From assembly GCA_020746875.1 (NCBI GenBank), contig JAGTJL010000018.1:1-64000 (forward strand): a DNA stretch of 64,000 bases, in the 5' to 3' direction. The notes under the pieces are model-generated. The model ran no database searches and was not told the origin of the DNA. It was given only the letters and a program-made list of their open reading frames with translations. This document shows, one piece after another, positions 10,505-22,074 of this stretch. The DNA comes from Rhexocercosporidium sp. MPI-PUGE-AT-0058. Taxonomy: Eukaryota > Ascomycota > Leotiomycetes > Helotiales. Every line of letters starts with the position of its first letter. Position 1 is the stretch's first letter. A program made the position numbers and the translations under genes.

Positions 10505-13500
10505 GAGTTACTGTGTACACACAACTGCAGCTGCTCACAGTTCCGGGCACAACAACACACAGGTGGAAGCAAGGGGAAACAACAATCGACTTAACCTTTG
10601 CCTCGGAAGACTTAGCAGCTCGTACAATCCACTGCAAGGTTGACGCAAATCTGGACCACGATTCTGACCACCTTCCAATCGCCATAGCTATTGACTGGAG
10701 CTGGCAACCCGCTACCCCGTCGAAGAAGCGGCTCTGGACTAAGACAAACCTTCCATTACTGCGGCAGACGGTCAAGAATCGAATTCGTCCCGTGCCCGAT
10801 ATCACAGAGCTCAGGGACAACGAGAGCATTGATGAATACGTACAATCCATCATCGAAGCCCTCAACACTGGCATTGACGCAGCAACACCATGGTCTAACC
10901 CATCGCCGCGCTCTGTCCCAGGATTCGACCAGGAGTGCAAAGACATCTGTGCGGAAGTCCAACAACTACGCCGAAGGTGGCAACGAACAAGGCTCGAAGA
11001 TGACTATGAAGCATACCGAGCAGCACGCAATAGGAAAGGTCGACATATCAAGAAGATCCTCCGCAACACCTATCGACACAGAGTGGAGGAAGCATCGGCC
11101 TCCGAATCTGGCCTCTGGAAACTAGTCAAGTGGGCCAAGAACAGACACACGGTAGCATCTGCCTGCACGCCAGCATTAATGAAGCCAGATGGAGAGCTTG
11201 CCTGCCAGCCAGAAGAGAAGGCAGAAACCCTACGCCAGTCCTTCTTTCCGCGGCCACTTCAAGCCGACCTCTCAGACATCAATGGATACGAATACCCTCA
11301 ACCGATTGAATGCCCAGAGATTGCGATGCCGGAGATCGAGAAAGCAGTGCGCAGAGCTGCCCCGAACAAGGCACCAGGCACTGACGATATCACAAACGGC
11401 ATCCTACATCAGACCCTAGACATCCTCCTCCCACACCTCTATAAGCTCTTCAACGCATGCCTTCAGCAAGGATATTGTCCTAAACACTTCAAGGAGGCTA
11501 TAACAGTAGTTCTCCGGAAGCCAGGAAAAGATGACTACACACAACCCAAGTCATACCGGCCGATTGCTCTCCTCAATACGCTGGGGAAAACACTAGAAGC
11601 TGTAGTCGCCAACCGACTCACTTACCTCGCCGATGTCTACCACCTCCTCCCAAGCCGACATACAGGAGGCCGAAAACTCACGTCAACAGACCATGCTATG
11701 CACCTTCTTCTCCAACGCATACACGAAGCTTGGACTGACGGGAAGGTGGCTTCACTACTCCTACTCGACGTGTCAGGAGCCTTTGACAACGTCTCTCGAC
11801 CACGGTTGCTGCACAACTTAAGGAAACGCAGAGTAAATCAAACGCTCGTGAGATGGATCGACTCCTTTCTGAGCAACCGATCTACTACGCTCAAGCTCTA
11901 AGAGTACACAGCCCCCTCGGCCCCCATTCAAACCGGAATACCTCAAGGATCACCGCTCTCCCCGATCCTCTACCTCTTTTATAATGCCGACCTAATCGAA
12001 GCATGCAAGACAGAGAACACAGAAGCTGTTGGATACATCGACGATGTCTCCATCCTAGCAGTAGGCCCAACAACACAAAGGAACTGCAAGACCCTCAAGG
12101 CTATTCATCGGAACGCGGAGAAGTGGGCACTACAACATGGATCACAGTTCGCACCAGCAAAGTACGAGCTCGTGCACTTCACTAGAGATCCCAAGGCAAA
12201 CACGACACACCCTCTCCGCTTACCACACGCCACTATCAAAGCGTCACCGTCATGCCGGTACCTAGGCATTCAGATGGACTCCAGACTCCGATGGGACTAC
12301 CACCGCGAGAAGCTGGAGGCCAAAGCAACACAGCGACTATCGGCCCTATTAGCTCTGGCATCATCGACGTGGGGCACTGGACTAATCAATCTCCGACAAG
12401 TATATAAAGCGATGATCATGCCTCAGATGCTATACGGCTGCTCAGCATGGCACATCCCAGGAAACAGAGGCAATGGCAGAGGCAGAGGTAGCGCCATGGT
12501 AACTGCAATCTCTCGAATCCAGAGACGCGCAGCGCAAATCATCACTGGAGCCTTTCGAACAACTGCTGGAGTGGCTGTAGATGTAGAAGCACACCTGCTC
12601 CCACCGCTACAACAACTCGTGCAGACAGCACTAGAGGCCACGATGCGCATCAGAACGACCCCTCTCTATTCCGAGATGGGCTCCGAGAACGACACAACCC
12701 CGAGCCCTCTTAAGCAATTCTCAAACATCCTAGAGCTCAAGCACAACATTCAACTTGATCGGCTAGAGAAACGCCAACCACATGTCGTACCACCGTGGTG
12801 GATCCCACCGTTCACCTGTATTGCCGAATCAGCAGAGACAGCAATCAAGCAACATGACACCATAGAATCAGGAACGCTATGTATCTACACCGACGGAAGC
12901 GGCATCAACGGTCACGTTGGCGCAGCCGCAGTGGCACCAGCACTGCACCTTGACAACATTCGTACGAAGAGGACGGCATACATGGGCAGATCAACCACCT
13001 CCACCATGTATGCCGCAGAGCTGAGAGGGATAGTGCTTGCCTTCCAGATAGCTCTCGACGTCCACGCAATAACAAACACCCCCGGCAAGTGTGTCGTCTT
13101 TACGGACAACCAAGCGGCTATTCAGGCGACCGCAAACCCCAAATGCCCCTCGGGACAATACATCCTAGTTGAGGCTATACGAGCACTCGACAAGCTCCGA
13201 GACCAAGGCTGGGAGGTCCAGCTCCGATGGATTCCAGCACACGTCGGAGTACTAGGCAACGAAGCGGCGGATCAAGCAGCCAAGGAAGCTGCGGGCCACA
13301 ATCCGAACGTACGAACGAACCCAGAACCGCAGCCAGAACCAGCATCACTCCGGACCCTGACAGCAACCACGAAATCCACCATCCGTCAGACGATGAGGGA
13401 CGAATGGGAGCAGTCCTGGGAAAAGGCCAAACATGGCAGAGAGCTCTTTAGACTCGGGGTCCGGCCAGGCAAAGCTCTACTCAAAATACACAAGGACACA

Positions 13501-14079
13501 CACAGAGCGATCAGCTCCGTGATCACACAGATGCGCACAGGCAAGATCAGCCTGCGCGCGTACCTCCACGCAATCAACAAGGCCGAAACGGACCAGTGCC
13601 AGTGTGGACTCGGACCGCAGACGGTACGCCATATCCTCCTGGAGTGTAGGAACTGGACCGAGGAGAGACACAAGATGTGGGCAGGCAGGCGTCCATGTGT
13701 GGACATCAAACGCATACTCTGTAGCTCAACAATGGCAGTACAAGCAGCCAAGATGATGTTAAGGACGGGACTCCTAGAGCAATTTAGGGCGGTCCCGTCT
13801 ACAGTACTTAAATACACGTAGACGAGTGATAATTAGCACATAGAAGTAGAGGAGGGCCAGGAAAGGCCTGACACGTTCAGAGAGACAGAACAACCACAAG
13901 GGCTATACATACAAAGAGTTTCATTTGTCAGTTGAGGGGGAAGCAATTCTTGCCAGGAAGAGCTTAGTCTCTGGAAACAAGAAGTGGGAGGACCTGTATT
14001 TATAGCCGTACGCTGCATAGCCGCCCAGGGCGGCTGGGACAGCCTATGAACCAATAATAATAATAATAATAATAATAAT
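10505..14079 (+). mobile_element. 5'-truncated non-LTR retrotransposon (Tad1/I-like LINE)
   Basis: The element holds the 3' part of ORF2 (end of endonuclease, reverse transcriptase, RNase H, terminal zinc knuckle), a ~230-base 3' UTR and a terminal (AAT)9 array at 14053-14079. A simple-repeat tail instead of poly(A) is usual for fungal Tad-type elements. The upstream half (ORF1 and most of the endonuclease) is absent, the typical product of incomplete target-primed reverse transcription. No target-site duplication was found: CTAGGGAG before and CTAGGAAC after are only similar. GC content is normal, so this copy escaped RIP or arrived late. Confidence 0.88.
10513..13821 (+). pseudogene. LINE ORF2: endonuclease C-terminus, reverse transcriptase, RNase H
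   Basis: One reading frame runs from the truncation point to TAG at 13819-13821. It is broken once, by TAA at 11899-11901 between TLKL and EYTAPSAP. The order is: the last endonuclease motifs (TTIDLTFAS, DHDSDHLPIA); the RT domain with NKAPGTDDI, SYRPIALLNTLGK, LLLLDVSGAFDNV, then after the stop [13 protein letters not shown] and the catalytic YIDDVS; the connection domain; RNase H with IYTDGSG (Asp), YAAELRG (Glu), VFTDNQAA (Asp) and [18 protein letters not shown] (His, Asp); and a CCHC-type end, [17 protein letters not shown]. The stop is a single C-to-T step from CAA (Gln), so both catalytic centres are otherwise intact. The first codon in frame here is GTG, not a true start, because the 5' end is missing. 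Confidence 0.9.
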
Positions 14080-14092
14080 CAATCAATCAATT
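14053..14092 (+). repeat. (AAT)9 tail followed by (CAAT)n
   Basis: Nine AAT units at 14053-14079 form the 3' terminus of the LINE. They are followed directly by three CAAT-type units, which could be part of the tail or of the target. Confidence 0.85.
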
Positions 14093-14424
14093 CTAGGAAC
14101 CCTTACGCTTCTGGGAGGAGCAGAGATCCTGGGAGTAAGGCTCTCAGGATACCGGTGGATTCCAGGAGAGAAGGTCCCGGAAGCCTGTGGGCTCACGGGA
14201 CTACTGTGGCTTCCAAGAGGAAATATCTCGGGAGTAACTTAGCTTCCAGGATAGCTTCTACAGTAGCATAGGAAATTGTCTTTGTAAGATGTACTCTACA
14301 CGCAAGGTGTTGCCACTTTCGGAGGTAGGTAGAAACCAGCCGTCACCGTATCCACTTTACTGTGTTACTTGTTTGATCAAAAGTGCATGTTTTGATGAAA
14401 AGCGGCAGGTGCTATCATGAGGAT
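14093..14424. other. Intergenic, nothing recognised
   Basis: Purine-rich sequence with loosely repeated GGGAGTA / TTCCAGGA words (14110-14260). No gene, LTR or tandem array is clear. Confidence 0.4.
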
Positions 14425-14745
14425 CAGGGTTGGTACGAGAATTGAGGCTAGCACGAGAATCAAGGCTGGTAGAAGCACACAGGTTAGTGGGAGTAGATAC
14501 TGTCGTACGAGCTTTTGAGCTTCTATGAGCTCACACGCTAGCGCGATCGTCAGGTGTCGCACGAGAATCAAGTCTAGCACGAGAATCATGGGTACTACGA
14601 GAATCAAGTCTAGCACGAGAATTAAGTCTAGCACGAGAATCATGGGTACTACGGAATCAAGTCTAGCACGAGAACTAAGTCTAGCACGAGCATCATGGGC
14701 ACTACGAGAATCAAGTCTAGCACGAGAATTAAGGCTTGTATGAGT
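14425..14745. repeat. 18-bp minisatellite with 54-bp higher-order period
   Basis: From about 14560 the sequence is built from 18-bp units of two kinds, AGTCTAGCACGAGAATCA (A) and TGGGTACTACGAGAATCA (B), in the order A-B-A-A-B-A-A-B-A. One unit has lost a base (14641-14660). Three units make a 54-bp higher-order repeat. More diverged copies extend left to about 14425. It is open as a six-residue peptide repeat on both strands because 18 is a multiple of 3; that openness is not evidence of a gene. Confidence 0.85.
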
Positions 14746-14860
14746 TCGTATGGGTTATCTTTCTGTGATCATTCTTCTTTTTGGCTCGAGTATTGAATGC
14801 TGGAGCCATGTATGATTGCTGACGTTGAAATCGGGCTCTACTTGCTCTCAAGGCCGTGAT

Positions 14861-15008
14861 GGCCTCAAGAACATGTTCCCAAGGCCATAATGATCCCAAG
14901 GCCCCAGTGGACGTGGGAGCACTGGCCTTACGCCCCCCTGCGGCCTTAAGAACACGCTCCCAAGGCCACAACGGTCTCAAGGCCCCAGTGGGCGTGGGAG
15001 CACTGGCC
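14861..15008. repeat. Direct duplication of a 67-bp GGCC-rich block
   Basis: The block at 14861-14927 is repeated at 14942-15008 with a few differences, separated by 14 bases. Each copy carries several AAGGCC words and ends in GTGGGAGCACTGGCC. No gene is assigned. Confidence 0.75.
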
Positions 15009-15078
15009 ACTGCGGCCTCGAGAATTTTATGATCCAAAAGAGGCACCTATAAGCTAGGGCTGCTAAACCTGCCGTCAT

Positions 15079-15545
15079 TGACCAACGCCGACTCGATGCA
15101 GTTCTAGAGGATGCCCGTCGGAAAGGCAGGTGGAAGGGGAACACCCTGCCGAGTAATTATGCCACCATCAACTCCCAGGACGGGTACCCCGAGCTGGAGT
15201 TTCCTGGCGGCATCGAATGCCTCCGCGGGCGCCACCGGATCGAGGCCGGGAAAGTATGGCTCCCACCGACCGAGAAATGGTGGATTGTAGATCTGTACTT
15301 CTCAGGAATCAGCTACGAGTTGGAAACGTTGGTCGTCGAGGAGTACGCGAAAGAAGCCCTGCGATGGTGAGATCTACCGCAAGATCCGTGAATACCAGTG
15401 CCTGCCAGGCCAGACTAACAGCCAAGTCTCACCTATTATCTGTGTAAGCCTCGAAATGCGTTGGTGGGCGCGATTCAACCAAAACAGAGAGAAGAGATTG
15501 CGGGGACTGCTCCGGAACCGTATGCTCACCGCTGGATTTGACGCC
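15079..15545 (+). pseudogene. DUF3723 protein fragment (Starship-associated family)
   Basis: The translation keeps the most conserved part of the DUF3723 family: RKGRWKGNTLPSNYATINSQ, then YPELEFPGGIECLRGRHRIEA, EKWWIVDLYFSGISYELETL and VVEEYAKE. After a single frameshift near 15345-15355 it continues PCDGEIYRKIREYQ, then SLEMRWWARFNQNREKRLRG and MLTAGFDA. Similarity stops abruptly at about 15545, so both ends of the gene (several hundred residues in intact members) are missing or rearranged. Function is unknown; the family is repeatedly found as cargo in Starship giant mobile elements. It lies on the same strand as the DUF3435 relic 10 kb upstream. The frameshift and truncation make it non-functional. 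Composition is normal, so decay here is by rearrangement more than by RIP. Confidence 0.75.
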
Positions 15546-18450
15546 AACGGCTCAGGGGTGCGTCTCTTCCCCGCCTTCTTCACTGGTCCAAAATTCCACG
15601 TATCGATAGAGGGGAGTATCTCTGCTGGTTCAATCATCGTTTGCGGAGTCGTGTACTCTCCTATGTATGCGAATAGGGCAAATCGTATAAACGTCCTTTT
15701 ATTCACGTCCTCCTACCTGGCTTCGATAGTCAGTCCTCCTAACAACTTTCCCCGAGTAAGAGCTGCTAGTTTGGGGGATAGGTCTGCGACTGTCGCTTTA
15801 TAAACCATAATACGCACTTCGTCTGCGCCAAAAACGAAGGTAAAGGAACTAGAAAGGAGGATCTTATAAGAAGGCGTTAATAAAGGAGTGTTAGTGAGTG
15901 GTAGATACGAACACTTAAAACGAGGCCGACTTTTTTAACCGTGTTAAACAGATTAAGAGAAGACTACACCGTGCTAGTCTAGGACATCAGTTACTGTCGA
16001 AGGTAGGATCGATTATCATAATGATTGCGCACTTGATTTTTACTATTTAGGCGGGAAGGCTTGTGTAAGGTCCAGCTAATGCGGGGGTGGGCTAAAAATA
16101 AGTCTTGGCGATCTTATCGCTCGCTAATAGGTTGGGTGTGGAGTCGTGGCTTTCGCTAACTCAGCATTTCCAAATAATATTTAGAAAAACAACCACCGAT
16201 GCTCGTATCCCGCCTTTAACCCCACCATAACATCCACGATAGCGCTCGATCCGTTTAGCAATACTTTAATATAATAGGCCCTAAACGTGTGTTTTTAGGC
16301 TATTAGGTATCAATAGATAAGTAAGACTAGTTGTGCGAGGTCTTTTTAGACAGATCTACTCCCGAAGAAGTCTTTAGACCATCCGAATAGCAGATTGACA
16401 GCATCTTCTAAACACGTAAGTCTTATATAAAACCCAGGATAAATTAACTATTAATTAGGCTCTTGTCCGCTATCTACGAGTCGAGGTGCGCCACGAAGGA
16501 GATGCGCCCTTTAATCTTATTATTATCCTCGACGACGTTCCCTCCGATACTATCACGCCTGATGTCGATACACTCTTATAAACTCTTAAACGACTTAAGA
16601 AACGTCCTCGGCCAGGCTACGAAGGGATGGCTGCACAGAGGTCGCGCAGAGCCAAGAAAGTCTCTTTAAAACATTAACGTCGATCTCGTCAGTCCTCGCA
16701 GGAGATCGACTCGATTTTTAACGACCTTGACCAGAATGCCACCGCTTAAGGCACCTCTAGTCCCGAAGGAGTTCCCCCTGCCGCCTGCACACACCCAGTG
16801 AGTACTGCTAACCCCACCGATGGTACGTTGAGCCTAAAGGATAGCCATGAGTCTCAGCCTTCACTTGACACACCAGATCAGCCAGTACTAACAGGGTCAA
16901 CCCATCGCAATGCTTCGCACGATTCTTCGATAAGATCACCCTTAATCGTATCTTCGCAGGAGGAATATACGCCGGTTTTAAATGAGATAAAGGACTTGTA
17001 CCGGGATAGAGATGTTATACTAATTATGTCGGGCATACTTTAAGCGTCCGTAAAGTATTATAAGAAGATAATTGACTTTAAGGACGGAGAATGCTTAGTC
17101 TTAAAGGTGCTTAAGGGTATGGGTGCGATCATAAAGCCTCCTCTAGACTTAATAGCCTACTTTAATCTTACTAAGCGAAATAAGGTTAAATTGGAAATAA
17201 GGAAAGAGTAAGCAGGTCTCGAAAGTCTTTAGGCGATTAACTTGTAGAAGGAGACTTTTCAATATGATTACGTCGTGAAGTTAGTAAAGGCTAATACTCG
17301 AGCATGGGTTATAGACAATCCTGAATTATTCGCAGACGTTAGTTAGGCAGAGGCAGAGGCCGTAAGGGAGCTCGTCGACGTCGTCTTAAGAGGCAAGAAT
17401 GTAGAGAATTACCGGAAACACTATTACTTTTAGAAGTTCCTTTATGACGTTTATGCGGAAGGTAATTCTATTAGGTTAAAAGATATTAAATCTCGTATAT
17501 TAAAAGATGGTTTACTATATATCCTCGTTTTCAGGACGAGGGGGTTTAATAGGCGTTTCTTTAATAAAATAAAAGACTTATTTTAGACGATAAGAAAGTA
17601 AAATTAAGTGTACCACCCTTATATAAAGGAAGTATAAATAAGAGTGCTCGCTAAACGAGCCAACGACTTATTAAGTAGTATTAATTTATATTAAAAGGCT
17701 ATTAAAAAGGCGGTGAAATGTTTTGAAATTAATTAAGTAAACGGAACACGAGTATTATATGGAGAAAAACAGCAGTCGTACTTAGCAAACTACGACAGTA
17801 TATTACGGTCGAAAGCGCTATTATTATAAACCACTACCGAAGTACTTTAAGACGGCGTTAACGGCCAAATAAAGCGCAACAATTTTATTTACATATGCCT
17901 TATACCCTTTGAGGGCCCTCTAAATGAAAAGCGAAAGATTAATGGGACCCCTACTTTAAGGACAATCGTAGCCCCGTGCCCAGTCGTCCTTATATTACTA
18001 GGGGACTTTCTTGAGGTTATGTCGGGCTAATTACGGTATACGTTAGGAGCCGGCCGCCCTAATGAAGCCATTTAAGGACTTAATCTTAAACTATAGTTAA
18101 ACTTCTCTAAAATCACTGATAAGTTAAGCTATATAAAGTCGAGAATAAGAATTAAGGCTAATGTCGCCTTAACGTGAAAAAGCTATAAGGACTAGCACGG
18201 TATGAATTAGCGGGTTAAGGTCGTGGCTATTAAAGAGATCTGGCTTTTTTACGAACTTGTTCGGCTAATTGTGGAGTCTAATATAAGCCCTTTTTAACCG
18301 GCCGCCTAAATTAGAAATGGGCCTCTTTTAGCAATTGGTTAGAAAGTAGGAGGGACAGCGACATTAAGCTCATCTATTTCTTCGAATCTTTATCGCAGAC
18401 GTTATTTGGCGATTAGTTTATAAACTAAAATGCAATTTTTAAAATAATGT
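15546..18450 (+). pseudogene. Unidentified RIP-degraded coding relic(s)
   Basis: Plus-strand frames keep coding texture over nearly 3 kb. Examples are HRASLGHQLLSKVGSIIIMI (about 15970-16030), LSLANRLGVESWLSLTQHF (about 16110-16170), RYLRVEVRHEGDAPFNLIII (about 16465-16525), an intact stretch 16798-17043, VENYRKHYYF and KFLYDVYAEG (about 17400-17465) and LLYILVFRTRGFN (about 17510-17550). Frame changes and stops separate them. The stops (TAG, TAA in place of Gln/Trp) fit RIP. I do not recognise the protein. It could be the rest of a rearranged DUF3723 gene or one or two other genes carried by the same element. The TA content rises steadily to the right. Confidence 0.4.
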
Positions 18451-19344
18451 CCATCGTGCTTCTGTGCTTCATTACGGGCGTACATGAATTAACAATAACC
18501 TAAGAAGCCTTGGAATCGATTTATGATCATATCACTTGGCAAACTAGTCGCTCGCTAAGGCATATATGCGCCTCTCTTCCGACATGCAACAATTTTGAGC
18601 CCCGTCTTTAAAGGATGAACTGACAAGCGCAAGACGAGAAAAAACGATTTGAGCGGTGAGTCGTTCTGGAATCAAGCCCGTGCTAGAAACAATCTAACGC
18701 TAGCTGGTGCCTACTATACCAGGAAGTTTTGGCCGTCAGCGGCCAATTTTTGCCACACTTAAAAGGCGACGAAAGTCACCTTCTAATAAACTAGATAAGA
18801 GCCAATAAACGACTTCCGGAACGGAGGCTCAAAAAGGATCCTGGATTGTGTTTTAATCCTAAAGTGATCTAAGGATGTGTCATATGACTAACCCCATTCT
18901 TAGGCTTCTGGATGTCGTGTTGTGAGGGTGGTGGTGTTGTGGATATGAGATTCACTGGCGGGGCCGTTTTTGGGCGACGTTAGGGGGCTGTTCGTGAAAG
19001 CCATCAGCCCCCACCATCTCCACCACTGCTGGGTTTACTATAACAATTTTGATCACTTCCAGAAATATAGTACAGTACTGTACAATAGCTTGCAAAATCG
19101 GCTTCGCCCTGTTTCGCTTAGAAATAGTCTGAGCACGGACCACTTCGGCTACTTCTGGCTTATGCCGGAACGGGCTGCCTCTGAATATCTGACCGTCAGT
19201 CCCTCATATCGAGAATCTGGAGAATTAATGCACTACGCAATATGCCGTGCGCTTGGTACTCCACGCGATAACCTTATTTCCTATCCGACAGGAACTATTA
19301 TACTGATAACTAAGAAGCTTTCAATTAAGTATTGCCTATATTGA
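18451..19344 (+). other. Moderately degraded region with a 124-codon open frame
   Basis: 18451-18960 shows no gene. A short inverted repeat (GGCCGTCAGCGGCC) lies at 18740-18753. 18970-19344 is open on the plus strand but has no ATG at its head. Its second half (DHFGYFWLMPERAASEYLTV, then SYRESGELMHYAICRALGTP) has convincing amino-acid composition and might be an exon of a lost gene. No family is recognised. Confidence 0.3.
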
Positions 19345-19739
19345 CTAAGCACTTAATCTTAACACGCAGACCGAGGAAATCTAAGATAATATAATTCATG
19401 CACCGGAAATATTATGCTTTATAATAGTCTAGTAAATCCTAAATATTAAGCTCGTAATAATCATAAATAAAAACAGTACTGTAATAAACGTAAGAAGATA
19501 AAGGCTTTCTATAAAATAAATGCCTTACCTTATTACCTCTTTATCCTTTTTAAAGCGTAGTTTCTCGTTCTTTTTCTTTAAAAAGCAATCTAGGCAGAAA
19601 GTAATTTCAGATCCGACCTCAGGATGCTTGTAAATATGTAGCATCTATTTGGGAGGAACGGGAGGCTTCGATGCTATAGCTTTAAAAATATAATCCACTC
19701 TATTTAAAAGAGGCAGTCGACTAATCTTAAACCTATCGA

Positions 19740-20290
19740 CATACGCACGGGGTAGGACCTGAAACTTAAAGGCATAAATTAAACGAGAATATCTAGAGTG
19801 CTTTAGGAGTTCTTACTTGCATAAAGTGGATTTCGTTAAGACCTAAGAATAGCCTTCTAGTAAATGCGACTTCGGAGCGGAGATATAAGTATATCGTCTT
19901 TAGGCATATAAATAGTTCAAAATCTGATGTTATTATATAGAGATCCAAATGTTGTAAAGTAATAAGGTCGGCTTCGTTAATATAGAAATGTAGCTATAAC
20001 GGATTAGCCTTTAGCACTAATAATTGCATTTTAATAACAGGTTCAGTCTTAAGGAGAATAGGTCGCTTTCTCCTCTATGCTAATAATATTAAGAGTTTAA
20101 ACATTTTAATAAATAAATTCGTATAAGAAGTCTTAGCCCCTTAAAAGAGTCCAGTCGCTCGATCGGTGGTGCTTATATATTTTACGGCGCTAGTAGCTTT
20201 GAGCTCGTCTACAATAGCTTTTACTGAACCAGGTTACAGCTCTACTAAGTCATTATATGCTTCGTATTTATATCGCTAGCCTATTAGTAC
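19740..20290 (-). pseudogene. Unidentified minus-strand coding relic, RIP-degraded
   Basis: A single minus-strand frame can be read for roughly 180 codons with about six stops, all TAA or TAG: RYKYEAYNDLVEL, GSVKAIVDELKATSAVKYIS, FYINEADLITLQHLDLYIIT, FTRRLFLGLNEIHFMQVR. The low stop density in a TA-rich block, in one frame only, argues for a real ancestral gene. I cannot name it. The flanks (19345-19739 and 20291-20470) are TA-rich with nothing recognisable. Confidence 0.35.
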
Positions 20291-20474
20291 AACCCCGAAT
20301 AAATTCACAAAAAAGCCTTACGCATATTCATTTTAAACGAATTATATCTGGAGGAAGTAGGGAAGTTCTGAAAACTTTATTGAAAAATTAATTATACTGA
20401 ACCGTAAGGAATTATAGCGACACGCAAATTCGATAATATAGGTGTATAAGGATTATATTAAATAATGCAACAGC

Positions 20475-22016
20475 TTATAAAAGTCTTAGAATCACGATTG
20501 AAATGCTGCATTGAATTTTTTTGATAACTAAAAGAGATGGAGCCGTATCGCTTAAGATGATGTTAGGTTGTAATATATCAGAATCTTTGGCAAGATTTGG
20601 ATTTATAAAATAACGCAAGTTATTCCTGAGGTTTTGAAACGGACGGCTATTCACTAGGAAAGCCCTAAGCTCCTCGAAATGAAAAAACTCCGAATGCTCG
20701 GGGTTATCGTTTTGGGAGGAGTCTCCGTCGCTCATGCCGCTGTTATTGCTGCTGTGTATCCTGTCATCGATATTTGAAATATCTCCAGGACCTATGACAT
20801 GGCCAGGATCTTCTGATAATTCTTGCGCACGAATCGTTGCAAGATAGTTTTCTAATATTGGTCTCTTGTTCACCGCCTACTTCCGGAGCTCATCCATGTG
20901 CCGTACCCTAGTGATATTTGCAAGGCTAAATTGTTCCCGGATCTGGCAAGTAATCTATCTCTTCTGGCTGCGAACTAATTCAAGGGCTTTTGAATTCAGA
21001 TGGTCGTGTACTAAAGGCTGTGACTTAATGCAGAATGTTCGTATGAGGCGCTGGAGTTTGTTTTCGAAGCTCCTATCGTGCAGCTTACGCTTCTGAAGGG
21101 CCTTAATATAAAGTTCTTGAAGTGCTTCATCATCGATGAAAATTAATAACAATTGATCTCGTGCTGTCTTCGTAAGCAGAGTTGTTGCTGACGATGTGGA
21201 TGGCTCTCTAGTATCAGTGCCTTGGAGAGTGGTTTCCTGAGAATTAATTGATAATAGCGATACCTGATCTGAATCTATACCTCCAAGTGATCCGTCATTC
21301 GTTGTATCGCCTACCTCAGCGACAACTTCATGCAGCTCTACAGCCTCTTTGGCCTGCCCATTCGCCCGGTACACTATTGCACGTGTGTGTTGTGACGCAA
21401 GCTGGTCCGGGTTGGTCTCAAGCACCGTAATCTTCTGATGCTGCATCAGGGCGCTCTGGCTGCCAACAGACCGGTCGCACTTGTCGCGATCTAAGTTATG
21501 AGCCGGCGAGCTAAGATGCTGCTCAAGCGCACTCTGGCTGCTAAAAGACCGGTTGCATTTATTACATACCAAGCTATGGGCTGATGAGTTACGATGCTGT
21601 TCAAGCGCACTCTGGCTGCGAAAAGATCGGTTGCATTTATTACACACTAAGCCATGGGCTGATGAGTTACGATGCTGTTCAAGCGCACTCTGGCTGCGAA
21701 AAGATCGGTTGCATTTATTACACACTAAGCTATAGGCTGATGAGTTACGATGCTGTTCAAGCGCACTCTGGCTGCCAAATGACCGGTTGTACTTATCGTA
21801 CTCTAAGCTATGAGCTGGCGAGCTGAGATGCTGTTCAAGCGCACTCTGGCTGCTAAATGACCGGTTGCACTTATCGCAATCTAAGCTATGAGATGATGAC
21901 TTGAGAAGATGCTGCGTAAGGGCACTTTGGCTGCCAAAGGATTGGTTGCATTGGGTGCAATCAAAACTATAAGTCGGTGAAATGAGGCGCTGCTCGGTAG
22001 CTTGGCGAATTGTAAG
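20475..22016 (-). pseudogene. Tandem C2H2 zinc-finger protein, probably the C-terminal half of the HET gene upstream
   Basis: One minus-strand frame carries about seven tandem C2H2-like units of 26 residues (consensus LxCxKCNRSFxSQSALEQHxxSSAHS), from about 21990 down to 21440. It then has a low-complexity linker and a helical tail (KALQKRKLHDRSFENKLQRL, IREQFSLANITRVRHMDELR) and ends near FQNLRNNLRYFINP. Two TAG stops lie in the tail, at 20955-20957 and 20877-20879; both are CAG-to-TAG steps with no frame loss. One finger has both Cys changed to Tyr (YDKYNRSF), and the last has degenerate Cys/His. The frame upstream of the first finger is closed by TGA at 22017-22019. A GTACGT donor at about 22074 in the HET reading frame, with a phase-compatible acceptor at about 22007, would join HET and finger parts in one gene. 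That join is inference. Confidence 0.7.
21435..21990. repeat. 78-bp tandem repeat encoding zinc fingers
   Basis: About seven 78-bp units. The two central ones (roughly 21565-21720) are almost identical at nucleotide level while the outer ones differ, a pattern expected from unequal exchange or gene conversion. Period is exactly 26 codons. Confidence 0.85.
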
Positions 22017-22074
22017 TCATTGTTTATCGTTCAATATTACCTTAGGCTTAAGGACCATATCAGTTTAAACGTAC

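Noticed and set aside
10497..14100. Target-site duplication for the LINE
   Set aside because: CTAGGGAG and CTAGGAAC are similar but not equal, and the truncation point is not exact.
14525..14743. Open frames with six-residue repeats on both strands
   Set aside because: They arise because the 18-bp minisatellite is a multiple of three; both strands are open equally and no start context or family is present.
14729..15046. 105-codon minus-strand frame with duplicated ASAPTxTGAL segments
   Set aside because: The internal duplication is just the 67-bp repeat; no family match and poor coding texture outside it.
21435..21990. Regular 78-bp repeats considered as a CRISPR-like array
   Set aside because: Units are contiguous, without unique spacers, and encode C2H2 fingers; the genome is fungal.
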